From a virus, in the IMG/VR virus record IMGVR_UViG_3300020468_000078, positions 1 through 23,133 of that record: a stretch of DNA of 23,133 nucleotides, one strand, 5' to 3'. Each line of letters begins with the position of its first letter. Position 1 is the first letter of the stretch. Below the pieces are notes generated by a model. It saw only the letters and a list, made by a program, of their open reading frames with translations, made no database searches and was not told the DNA's origin. The position numbers and the translations under genes were made by a program. This document shows, piece by piece, positions 6,794-14,900 of this stretch.

Positions 6794-8427
6794 TAATATG
6801 TACCAAATGGGTTAGATTCTTGAAAATCCACAATTGAATCTGCTTCAGTTTCAAATATATCACCCTGATTATAGGGATCATATGTATCCGTATCGTTATA
6901 TAGGTCAAGACTGTAAGATGTCATTGAAGTGGATCCATAAGATACCGATACTCCAGATATTGAAGTGGTGTTGATTGAATTCTCACTCATAACAACCTGA
7001 CTCGCACCAATTGATAGTATGGTAGCTCCTATACCTATAATATTATTTACCGCATTTAATTCTTGACCTATCACAAGACCAGTAGTATTAATGCCAGTAA
7101 CTAGGTTAGTTTGAACTCCAACAGTCGCAGTTGTAGTAACTCCAGCAGTAAATACTGTGGATTCCATTGCCTGAATTGTCTCTCCATTCGCAAATCCAGT
7201 TACCTCAGTTCCAATTCCAACACCAGAAACTTTAAGTATTCTAGTATCTAAATCCCAACTCTTAACTCTAGCTTCAGTTCCTGAAGTCTGACCTTTAACA
7301 ATTTCATTCATTCTATAATTTCCACCTGAAATTGTTGCGGGAGATGCGATGGTAACTGTAGGTGCCACAGTGTATCCAGCACCTGGATTTGTAATTCTAA
7401 AACTATCTAGAATATTATTGGATTGATTGATTACAGCAACTGCTGTAGCGTTGATACCACCAACAGGAGCTGTTGAAATCGCAACAGTCGGAGTTGAAGT
7501 ATATCCTGATCCTTCTGCAGTAACTGTAAAGTTAATAACACCTTTAGATACTGTTTCAATTGAAACTGTAGCTGCTGCTCCGACACCACTTCCACTTACA
7601 AACGTTACATTTGGTGGAGTTGTATATCCAGAACCAGCATTAGTTAATAATATTTCTTTCACCGCATGTGCACCACTTCTTGTCGTTGTAATTGCGACAG
7701 CAGTAGCATCAACACCACCAGCTGGTGCTGGTGTGATGAATACTGAAGGAGGTGTCAAGTATCCATAACCATCATTATTTAAATATAGATTTGAAATATA
7801 TCCTGTTGGTTGACTTAAAATAGAAGTTGCAGTTGCTGTGCTACCAGCACCAGCAAGAGTGAGAGTTGTAATAAATCCAGTATCTTCAATGACGGTATCT
7901 ATTTGTTCAATTGAAGTATCAATAACCTCATCCTCATATTCAAATAATTCACATTTTAGTTCATAAACATAATTTTTTCCTAGTTGATAAAATGGGTTTT
8001 CATGTTCTACAAACTTTACCTCAAACAATCTATTTCCAAGAGGGAAGAAAACTAGATCACCCTCTCTAGGACGAGTAACAAGATCAATTTCAGAATCAGG
8101 AACTGCTTCCATAAAAGGAGAGATAAAATCTGCAAATCTTTCTTGTGATATTGTAAGTGTTACTTCATCTCTTAAACTTACTCCAAATTTAGTCATTATA
8201 TCGCCTTGACCAGAATATCCCTCATAGGTATTCACATATGCTTCAATTAAAAAATTATCATCAAATTTTGACGATTGAACTTCATTTAAAACTGTTTCTT
8301 TATTTACAAATTTACGTGGAATGTATGTAACCTCTACACCATATATTTGTAGTTGCTCATTAATTAAACTTTGAACTAATCTTTGTTCAGTTTGAGAACC
8401 TTGAAGGAAGAAGGGATTTAATGCCAT
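6793..8427 (-). CDS. gp14: Neck protein gp14 (544 aa), enlarged by an internal repeat domain
   Basis: Gp14 is a neck protein that closes the head after packaging and offers the site for tail joining. The N-terminal ~180 residues are typical: M-A-L-N-P-F-F, Y-I-P-R-K-F-V-N-K-E, F-L-I-E-A-Y-V, D-E-V-T-L-T-I-S-Q-E-R-F, R-P-R-E-G-D-L-V-F-F-P-L and Y-x-L-G-K-N-Y-V-Y-E-L. The last ~30 residues (D-I-F-E-T-E-A-D-S-I-V-D-F) are also typical. Between about 186 and 510 lies an insertion that roughly doubles the protein relative to T4 gp14 (256). Four G-x-G-Y repeats (220, 265, 306, 349) come first. A module with G-x-T-S-G-T-E-A-R-V and F-A-N-G-E-T-I (about 375-420) follows, then V/G/T-rich strands. These decorations probably protrude from the neck. 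The start lies 6 bases after the gp13 stop, with a possible AGGG site. Confidence 0.93.
   Translation of the reverse strand: MALNPFFLQGSQTEQRLVQSLINEQLQIYGVEVTYIPRKFVNKETVLNEVQSSKFDDNFLIEAYVNTYEGYSGQGDIMTKFGVSLRDEVTLTISQERFADFISPFMEAVPDSEIDLVTRPREGDLVFFPLGNRLFEVKFVEHENPFYQLGKNYVYELKCELFEYEDEVIDTSIEQIDTVIEDTGFITTLTLAGAGSTATATSILSQPTGYISNLYLNNDGYGYLTPPSVFITPAPAGGVDATAVAITTTRSGAHAVKEILLTNAGSGYTTPPNVTFVSGSGVGAAATVSIETVSKGVINFTVTAEGSGYTSTPTVAISTAPVGGINATAVAVINQSNNILDSFRITNPGAGYTVAPTVTIASPATISGGNYRMNEIVKGQTSGTEARVKSWDLDTRILKVSGVGIGTEVTGFANGETIQAMESTVFTAGVTTTATVGVQTNLVTGINTTGLVIGQELNAVNNIIGIGATILSIGASQVVMSENSINTTSISGVSVSYGSTSMTSYSLDLYNDTDTYDPYNQGDIFETEADSIVDFQESNPFGTY
7348..7803 (-). repeat. Four G-x-G-Y-x-x-x-P-x-V protein repeats in gp14
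   Basis: The repeats are GYGYLTPPSV at residues 220-229, GSGYTTPPNV at 265-274, GSGYTSTPTV at 306-315 and GAGYTVAPTV at 349-358. Spacing is 45, 41 and 43 residues, so one unit is about 43 residues. Between them are short strands such as G-G-V-D-A-T-A-V-A and G-G-I-N-A-T-A-V-A. The pattern suggests tandem small beta modules. Related copies occur in gp8, the giant protein and the right-edge protein. Confidence 0.85.
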
Positions 8428-8433
8428 AATTCA

Positions 8434-9279
8434 TTACCCTATCATATCGAGAGGTGGTAATTCATATTCAAGTGTCATTTTTTGTTTAATCGCTTCTATA
8501 TCTCTTTCGGCATCGTCATATATTTCTCGTCCATTTAATTCTAATCCACCAGGTAATTTGACTCCTCTAAACTTAATTAAATTTTGTCCCCATTGACGTT
8601 TTATCAAAGCAGTCACATATTGCTTTAAAAATGGATCATTGTAAACTCCTGTAAATGTATCAGGATCTAATATACGATAACATTCAATAATAATAAATTT
8701 ACCAGCTTTTTCTTGTTTCCAATCAATATCCAAATACAATCTATTCTGTCTTCTGTTAAATCTTATTTGTTTATCTGTTGTCAATAAAAAATCAATATCC
8801 TCAAGATATCTTTTTGTCATAGAGTATTGTAGAAGATCCACAGAATTAAATCTATACAAATCATTTAAAAATAATTGATACTTAATACTAAACATTCCAC
8901 CAGATATTGTACTTGTATCAAATTTAAAAACTTTCTCAATACCGATTACAGCATCTGGAACTTGTATAAAATTAGATGATTCTTGAAAAGTATTAGTTGT
9001 TGTTCCATAACCAGCAACACTTGTAGAAGTTGCTGTAGTTGTTGTGATTCCTACACCCTGAGTTTCATTTGCTCTTCCTCTATCAATATCATTCTGTGTT
9101 AATTCATATTTTAAATACATTTTTTCAACACCATCAAAATGACGATCTTGAAATAATTGAATAGCATCATCCACTAGATCATCAATTTGATCTTCATCAA
9201 CGTTGATTTCTAATACAGGAGCTCCAAGTTTCCTCAAAGAGTAATCAATTAATTGTTGTCTTGTAGCTGGTTTTGCCAT
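8434..9279 (-). CDS. gp13: Neck protein gp13 (281 aa)
   Basis: Gp13 works with gp14 at the head-tail connector, sealing the filled head and docking the tail. The N-terminus is the conserved part in marine T4-like phages: T-R-Q-Q-L-I-D-Y-S-L-R-K-L-G-A-P-V-L (about 6-23). It is followed by D-E-D-Q-I-D-D-L-V-D-D-A-I-Q-L-F and D-R-H-F-D-G-V-E-K-M-Y-L-K-Y (about 45-58). A T/G-rich loop at about 75-98 is variable. Y-R-F-N-S-V-D-L-L-Q-Y and R-F-N-R-R-Q-N-R-L-Y-L-D-I-D-W (about 174-188) follow, and it ends in an acidic helix and E-L-P-P-L-D-M-I-G. Length is near T4 gp13 (309). A GAAGAG lies 4 bases before the ATG, inside the end of the upstream 71-residue gene, which is one base away. Confidence 0.93.
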   Translation of the reverse strand: MAKPATRQQLIDYSLRKLGAPVLEINVDEDQIDDLVDDAIQLFQDRHFDGVEKMYLKYELTQNDIDRGRANETQGVGITTTTATSTSVAGYGTTTNTFQESSNFIQVPDAVIGIEKVFKFDTSTISGGMFSIKYQLFLNDLYRFNSVDLLQYSMTKRYLEDIDFLLTTDKQIRFNRRQNRLYLDIDWKQEKAGKFIIIECYRILDPDTFTGVYNDPFLKQYVTALIKRQWGQNLIKFRGVKLPGGLELNGREIYDDAERDIEAIKQKMTLEYELPPLDMIG

Positions 9280-9280
9280 T

Positions 9281-9496
9281 TTACTCTTCTTCGTCTATGT
9301 TGGATGCTAATATATCATATTTTTTTTGTAACTCAGAAATATTATCAAGTAACTTTGTTTTTTCCTCTAAAAAATCTTGAGTTATGGTTTGAATTTTTGC
9401 CTCTAAAAGGACATTTTGGTTTGACACGGATGCTAATTTTTGATTATAAAGTCCAATTAATACATTAATGTCAACATCATTAGTTGAATTAGCCAT
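9281..9496 (-). CDS. Small coiled-coil protein of unknown function, 71 aa
   Basis: The protein is almost entirely a predicted helix. From about residue 10 to 65 hydrophobic residues recur in a heptad-like pattern (L-I-G-L-Y-N-Q-K-L, then V-L-L-E-A-K-I, F-L-E-E-K-T-K-L-L, I-S-E-L-Q-K-K-Y). It ends in the acidic I-D-E-E-E. It has no cysteines, signal peptide or membrane segment. It sits between the fibre-like protein and gp13, where T4 has wac (fibritin). A role as a small trimerising or chaperone-like partner is possible but not shown. The start lies 6 bases after the fibre gene; the nearest GGAGG (9513-9517) is 16 bases upstream, longer than usual, so re-initiation is likely. Confidence 0.85.
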   Translation of the reverse strand: MANSTNDVDINVLIGLYNQKLASVSNQNVLLEAKIQTITQDFLEEKTKLLDNISELQKKYDILASNIDEEE

Positions 9497-9502
9497 ATTT
9501 TT

Positions 9503-11200
9503 TTAAAACGTACCTCCATCGACGCAGTTTGACCAAACGGGTTTATCAGTATACACAGTTGAAACTGAGTTAGGACTTATAGAAATTGATGTCCCATTAA
9601 CTAATAAATCTCCACTGTTGTTAAATGTTCCGTTAACTCCTACTAATGTTAGAGTTGTTCCACCAGTAATTGTTGTTTTAGTAACACCGTATGCTGAAGC
9701 ATTTCCAACCTGTGTAATCTGATCACCAATCGTTATATTCTGACCAGATGGTAAGGCAAGAGTAACTTCAGTAATAGCAGTTAATATATGTGTGGATGTA
9801 TCAGCAGCAGTAAAGGCAGCTGGAGCAGCAGTAGAATTTTGTAATCCACTACTGTCAAAGTATACCACACCATGAGTGGAAAAGTCACCTGCCTGATAAT
9901 AGATACCTTTAATATCTAAATTACCTCTTGTTCCTGTTACAACTTCATTTGAAACTGTAGCATCAGGAATATAAGTAAAACTTCTTACTGGAGCCTGACT
10001 ATTTTCACCTGTACTATCATTGTAACCAAAGAAACCTATTTTATTGTTTCCTGTTCCAGAACTAGTATTATAGTTGAATGAAATACCACGATCAGTATTT
10101 GTATCGTATGCGTGAGTAATTGTCAATTCTGTGGTAGTTACAATACCAGCAGTTGTGACACCATCTATGAATATTGTTGAAATACCAGCTTGTGATGAGA
10201 AAGAATGAATTGAAGTTGTACCAGCACCAGGAAGAGATGAACTACCAGTAATAACATCTCCAGTATTAACTCCGACAATTGAATCAACGATAATTGTTGA
10301 AACACCAGTTCCAACTGTTGTTTTAACTGTTCTGACACTTGTTACATCACCAAGTTTCATTATACCATCATTCAAAGTTGAAGATGTAGAGTTTACAGTG
10401 GTGGTTGTTCCATCTACCTGTAAATCACCTTTAATAATAACTTGACCTTCATTACTCAATCCATCAGGATATGGGTCAATGTATAATTTATTTCCACTAC
10501 CTGATCTACTTCTAATAACATTAGATGAAATACCAATACTATCGACTACAAGACCATCAAACATTTCAATAGTACCAGTAAATGTAGTGGCACCACCAAC
10601 AGTTAAATGACCACCTACATTCAAGTTTTTCTCTATACCAACACCACCCTCAAAGATAACTGATCCATTATCTTTTGTTGTTGATTGTGTTGTATTATTA
10701 AATTTTGTTATCGCACCCGTAATATCAACTATATTATTAGTATCATCAAATTCAATTCCAAAATCAGGAGCAGCTGTTCCATTTGCTCCACCACCAAATC
10801 CAAGTTTGGTGTCATCTGGTATCATTATATCACCCGAACCGTTAGGATTAAAAATTATATCACCATCGGTGTTAGTTGACGATAATGTATTAGTATCTAA
10901 AGTTAAATTATCTACATTCCATTGGTCTACTTTTCTATCTGAATCTAATATCGCAACAAATCCATTCGCAGCAGTAGTTGGGTTTGCCTGACTAGCGACT
11001 TTACCTGGATCAAGACTTAATAAATCAGTATAATATCTACCACCTACAACTTGTGGATTACTTGCGTTATCTCCAGCAAACACTCTACCACCCGAATTAT
11101 TGGCGGTTCCAACACCTACTGTAAGTCCTAATTCACCGAAGTTCAGACTACCTGGTGGGTTTATACCCGTAGATCTTCTTACTCTAATAATACTGGCCAT
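9503..11200 (-). CDS. Fibre-like virion structural protein, 565 aa
   Basis: This is a probable tail-fibre, whisker or adhesin component at the virion surface. It starts M-A-S-I-I-R-V-R-R-S-T-G, then P-P-G-S-L-N-F-G-E-L-G-L, a start common to fibre-like proteins of marine T4-like phages. The middle has repeated short G/T/N strands (D-G-D-I-I-F-N-P-N-G-S-G-D-I). It also has the element L-Q-V-D-G-T-T-T-T-V-N-S-T followed by D-G-I-M-K-L-G-D (about residues 255-285), typical of phage fibres with beta-helical or triple-stranded shafts. It ends V-W-S-N-C-V-D-G-G-T-F. No catalytic motif is visible. It occupies the wac/gene 12 position upstream of gp13. Its start directly follows the stop of the 75-residue gene, with a GGAGG at 11211-11215. 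The receptor is unknown. Confidence 0.85.
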   Translation of the reverse strand: MASIIRVRRSTGINPPGSLNFGELGLTVGVGTANNSGGRVFAGDNASNPQVVGGRYYTDLLSLDPGKVASQANPTTAANGFVAILDSDRKVDQWNVDNLTLDTNTLSSTNTDGDIIFNPNGSGDIMIPDDTKLGFGGGANGTAAPDFGIEFDDTNNIVDITGAITKFNNTTQSTTKDNGSVIFEGGVGIEKNLNVGGHLTVGGATTFTGTIEMFDGLVVDSIGISSNVIRSRSGSGNKLYIDPYPDGLSNEGQVIIKGDLQVDGTTTTVNSTSSTLNDGIMKLGDVTSVRTVKTTVGTGVSTIIVDSIVGVNTGDVITGSSSLPGAGTTSIHSFSSQAGISTIFIDGVTTAGIVTTTELTITHAYDTNTDRGISFNYNTSSGTGNNKIGFFGYNDSTGENSQAPVRSFTYIPDATVSNEVVTGTRGNLDIKGIYYQAGDFSTHGVVYFDSSGLQNSTAAPAAFTAADTSTHILTAITEVTLALPSGQNITIGDQITQVGNASAYGVTKTTITGGTTLTLVGVNGTFNNSGDLLVNGTSISISPNSVSTVYTDKPVWSNCVDGGTF

Positions 11201-11428
11201 TTAAAATAATCCTCCATTAACATCCAAATTTTGTGCTGAGCCAGGTGTTAGTTCTAAGGTTGCTTCCCATTTCGCAATAGAAGAATTGTAAACCAATACC
11301 ATACCATTCTGTAAACTACCAACTTGAATATCACTCAAGCCAGAGATTGATCCACTTACATTACCAGCCAAAGATGATACGACTCTTGTCGCATCTGTCT
11401 GACCTACTTTAACTCTAATGTTTGCCAT
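11201..11428 (-). CDS. Small conserved-looking virion-associated protein, 75 aa
   Basis: The function is not known. The sequence has N-I-R-V-K-V-G-Q-T-D-A-T-R-V-V-S-S at the start and L-S-D-I-Q-V-G-S-L-Q-N-G-M-V-L-V-Y-N in the middle. That segment continues S-S-I-A-K-W-E-A-T, a short motif seen at the ends of many fibre-like phage proteins. It ends N-G-G-L-F, much like the D-G-G-T-F end of the next gene product. The length and beta-rich composition suggest a small structural or fibre-tip piece. It overlaps the 114-residue gene upstream as TAATG and abuts the fibre gene downstream, and its last codons contain the GGAGG that probably serves that gene. Confidence 0.8.
   Translation of the reverse strand: MANIRVKVGQTDATRVVSSLAGNVSGSISGLSDIQVGSLQNGMVLVYNSSIAKWEATLELTPGSAQNLDVNGGLF
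11211..11215 (-). promoter_or_regulatory. Ribosome binding site for the 565-residue fibre gene, inside the 75-residue gene
   Basis: The minus strand reads GGAGG, 10 bases before the ATG at 11200. It lies within the codons for the C-terminal Asn-Gly-Gly-Leu of the upstream protein. It is one of the few strong Shine-Dalgarno sequences in the window and supports this ATG as the start. Confidence 0.7.
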
Positions 11429-11772
11429 TAGCGAGTTACTCCTGCTCTAACTAATACTGATCCCTCTACAACTCTTGTAACTTCGTTTGAAGCATCAGTT
11501 AAAATAACATCATATACATAACGACCAGATTTTAATCCAGCTGTAGTCACACTACTTAAACCTACTCTAATTGTTCCAGCATCAGCATCTACAATTGATG
11601 AAGTAAAAGTTGCAGCAATACCTGCACTGCCAGCATGTTTTCTCATCTGAGCAGCTACATGAAACCCAGATAAGTTAGTAGCTGAATTTGATGAACTGCT
11701 TTCGAGTTCGAATTGTTGTTGAAATGTTGCCCCAGAGTTTATAACTAAGTTGCTTACATATACCGCTGACAT
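11428..11772 (-). CDS. Beta-sandwich virion protein, 114 aa (baseplate/fibre adaptor-like)
   Basis: The pattern resembles the N-terminal beta-sandwich domain of BppU-type baseplate and fibre-adaptor proteins. There is an opening strand with G-A-T-F-Q-Q-Q-F-E-L, then N-L-S-G-F-H-V-A-A-Q-M-R-K and F-T-S-S-I-V-D-A-D-A-G-T-I-R-V-G-L. After these come the turn L-K-S-G-R-Y-V-Y-D-V-I-L and the end V-V-E-G-S-V-L-V-R-A-G-V-T-R. Such domains usually join a fibre to the baseplate. The match is by pattern only, so the exact role is inferred. It is the first gene after a perfect late promoter (11798-11805) and its stop overlaps the next gene's start as TAATG. An ATG 15 bases upstream opens only a three-codon frame, so it is not the start. 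Confidence 0.85.
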   Translation of the reverse strand: MSAVYVSNLVINSGATFQQQFELESSSSNSATNLSGFHVAAQMRKHAGSAGIAATFTSSIVDADAGTIRVGLSSVTTAGLKSGRYVYDVILTDASNEVTRVVEGSVLVRAGVTR

Positions 11773-11797
11773 TTATTAAAAATTCATGATCTGTCTA

Positions 11798-11805
11798 TAT
11801 TTATA
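11798..11805 (-). promoter_or_regulatory. T4-type late promoter upstream of the 114-residue gene
   Basis: The minus strand reads TATAAATA, a perfect match to the T4 late consensus. It lies in the short gap between the 63-residue gene and the 114-residue gene, about 25 bases before the latter's ATG. The 12 bases at 11794-11805 are identical to those at the gp8 promoter. It probably starts a late transcript for the fibre, neck and packaging genes. Confidence 0.8.
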
Positions 11806-11806
11806 A

Positions 11807-11998
11807 TTAATTGATTATTTGCTTTAACATTGATTTTATTTCTTCAATATCTGATTTAATTTTATCAATTTCTTCGTTTTGAACATTCCTTCTTTCCCTT
11901 GACCTAACATAATTTAAATACCCATTTTCATCACAATTTAAAATTGCCCCAGTATTTTCATCTCGATATAGATTTGAGTGTCCTTCAACTTTTAACAT
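11807..11998 (-). CDS. Small conserved protein with C-terminal coiled coil, 63 aa
   Basis: The function is not known. It starts M-L-K-V-E-G-H-S-N-L-Y-R-D-E-N-T-G-A-I-L-N, a compact motif I associate with small proteins of marine T4-like phages. The C-terminal half (from about 38) is a helix with heptad spacing: I-D-K-I-K-S-D-I-E-E-I-K-S-M-L-K-Q-I. There is a single cysteine (23). The start shares one base with the giant protein's stop (TAATG), so it is probably translationally coupled and made in proportion to it; it may be an assembly partner or chaperone for it. That role is inference. The next late promoter follows directly after its stop. Confidence 0.85.
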   Translation of the reverse strand: MLKVEGHSNLYRDENTGAILNCDENGYLNYVRSRERRNVQNEEIDKIKSDIEEIKSMLKQIIN

Positions 11999-14900
11999 TA
12001 TGCTAGTGCGATTGCCCTTATGTCTTGTAATTTAGGTGCGTGTGCTTCGTTTGTTCCACTAAGTACAATTTTGATCTTAAATCCGTTAAATTTATTTAAA
12101 TTATCAACACTAAATTGATAATCTAAAAATTCATCTTCTGTACTTGCAGGAACTATTGCATCTGGCCTTCCATTATTGTTAACTGGATCAATTACAGTAT
12201 CACCAAAACCATCACCATCAGAATCTATTAAGTTTTCGTAACCAGGAAATAGTTCATATTTTGGTTCAACTTCTTTTGAGTCTGTTTTAAATAATTGATA
12301 AAGAACTCTAAAGTCAGCACTTGAGTGTCTGAAAGCACCTACAATAACTTTTAATGAAGTTGCTGGTTGCTGAAGATCAACTCGATTTGAAATATACACA
12401 GCAGCATGTGGATCACCACTTACTTCATTAGATGATGAGTCAAGACTGTAATCATTTATAGGAGAATTTAACATATTCCTAATGTATATCATCACAGCAT
12501 TCTGTGTATCAACAATTGGTGATAAATTGAAATCAGATGATTTAAAGTCTAATTGTGTTGTAAATGATCTATTTTTAGGTAAGGATGTTAGATGTTCATT
12601 TTCATTTACTTCAGAGCAAACCATTCGGGTAGATGATAATTTATTAATTTGATTTAATTCAACTGGTTCATATCCTTGATCTATAAATGATACTTCTGAT
12701 CCACTCGCACTTGTAGCAGAAACTGTCCTGATTCTACTTGTTAATGATGTATTATTACCAGGTGTTATAAAATTAAATCTTGGTAATATTGAATTATATT
12801 GAATGTTTTGTGAAGCAAAAATACTATTACCACCAACTGATTTTTGATCTGTAAAACATAGTAAGTTATCATCATTATTTGGAGATGCGGTTTCATCTCG
12901 ATCAGAATCTAATGCTATTCTACCTTTTCTTAAAACTTCAATATAATACTTATTAATATCTTTGGCGTTATTAACGACCGATGACTGAGTTGACATTTGA
13001 TGTGTTGTATTAATACCAACTAAAGATACACCATTTAATTCATATTTTTGAACAATATCGCCTTTACTATGAGTTCTACTTGTTGAAGTTACGCCCCTAG
13101 TATCAATTGATATATTATCAGACCCAATTCCATCATATTTAATAATTTCATTGTTAATCTTAACATATCCAATTGATGTTGTTATACCTTCATAAGTTGC
13201 AAATTCAGATGTGCTAGCAACTGATATTGTAGTCACTGATGTAGAATCAATATCACCAGTTAGTTTAATTGGTACAGTATCAGGTTCAATATTATCTATC
13301 TGTACAATATTGTTATTTGCTCCCATACCATGATTATAATGTTCAACTTCAATTACATTACCTGAGAACAATTCATTAATAACTGTAGAATCTCCTCTAA
13401 TATCAGTATTAGCTAATCCTACCGCAGTTGCTCCAATATAGAAATTAAGATCTTGACCATCTGTGAATTGTCTTCCTTGACAATTTGTTAGGTAAAGAGT
13501 ATCAAGTCCATTAACAGCATTTACTGTAATGGTTGCCTCTGATCCCTTTCCACTACTTGTACTACTTGTGGTTATTCCTAATAAATCACCTTCAACATAA
13601 CCCTCTCCAGATATTACATTGGCAACATTCATTGTCGCAGCAGTAAGTTTACCATCAGCAGCAACTGTTATTTGGCATTTACCTCTACTACCATTTCCTG
13701 TGATTGGGAATAGATCAACAAGATAAGTTCCATTAGCATATCCTGTGCCTGATGAAGTTAGTGTAACACCACTCGCACCAGCAGTAATTGGACCACCGAC
13801 TTGTTCTATAATACCATTAACCGCACCAGCAGTTCCTGAATCACTGACTTTAACACCAGGATTTAAATTAGCTTTTATAGGATTACTTGTAATGGTTGTA
13901 ATACCAACTTTTAACTTTCTTGGTAGTGTCTTAATTGAATTTGGAAGTAATCTTGGTAAAAGATTGCTATTTGATCCCAATTTAGGATTAAATAAAGTTA
14001 ATGTCCCAGACTCTACAAATTTAGCTTTATATAAAGTAAATTTTAAATCTTCAAATTGATTTGCTGTCCAAATACTACCGTTTTGAGATTTAAATAAACT
14101 TCCTCCAAGATACTGTTTTGAAATTATAACATTTTCAGTGTCTGGTAAAGTACTGGCAGAAATATTAATTTCTCCCATTCTAGATATCCAAGCTTCATAA
14201 TTATTTGTTGTTGGGGCTAGAAGAACCACAGCAAATGTATCTCCCTCTTGCAAGTAAATTGGAGCAGGGAAAGTTACTCTAGTGGGTATTGAAGCATCTT
14301 CAGAAACTTTAATTTCAGATGGTTCTAAAGTTATTTCAGCATAATCTTGAACTAAAAGATTTGTTGGTGTTCCCAATTCAGTTGTTCTAACTTGAATATC
14401 TAATTTTTCTTGAGGATCTTTCTTTTTAAAGTATAAATCCATTGATGTTAAGAAAGCACCAGTTTCATCAATTATGAAAGTTTGTGCTAATGGGTCATTA
14501 TTAACAACTTCAGTTACATTTGTAATATTGTTAGTTACATTTGTAATATTATTAGTTACTTCTGTAATGTTCTGAGTTATATTTGTAATTTCAGTTATTT
14601 CTTGCGTAACAAAAGTATTATTAATTACTATTGGTATTGGAGGTGGTGGTGGTATACGAACAACAGTTGTTGATTGTTCAAATGTATCAACTACACCGCT
14701 TGTTGTATACACAGCTTCAGCAGATGTTATAGAAACTTCTCCTAAACCAGATATTGAATTATTTGAACTTGAAGTAAGTCTAAATGTTTTACTGCCGTTT
14801 GTAAATCTTAAAGGAGGAACTGGATCTTCTAATGGATTTCTAAAGAAGAATGAACCTTTAACATCTCCAAAAATATCAGAAACTAATCTAATTCCACTTC

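Noticed and set aside
14513-14596. Regular repeats as a CRISPR array
   Set aside because: The 21-base units are contiguous with no spacers and stay in frame as heptads of the giant protein.
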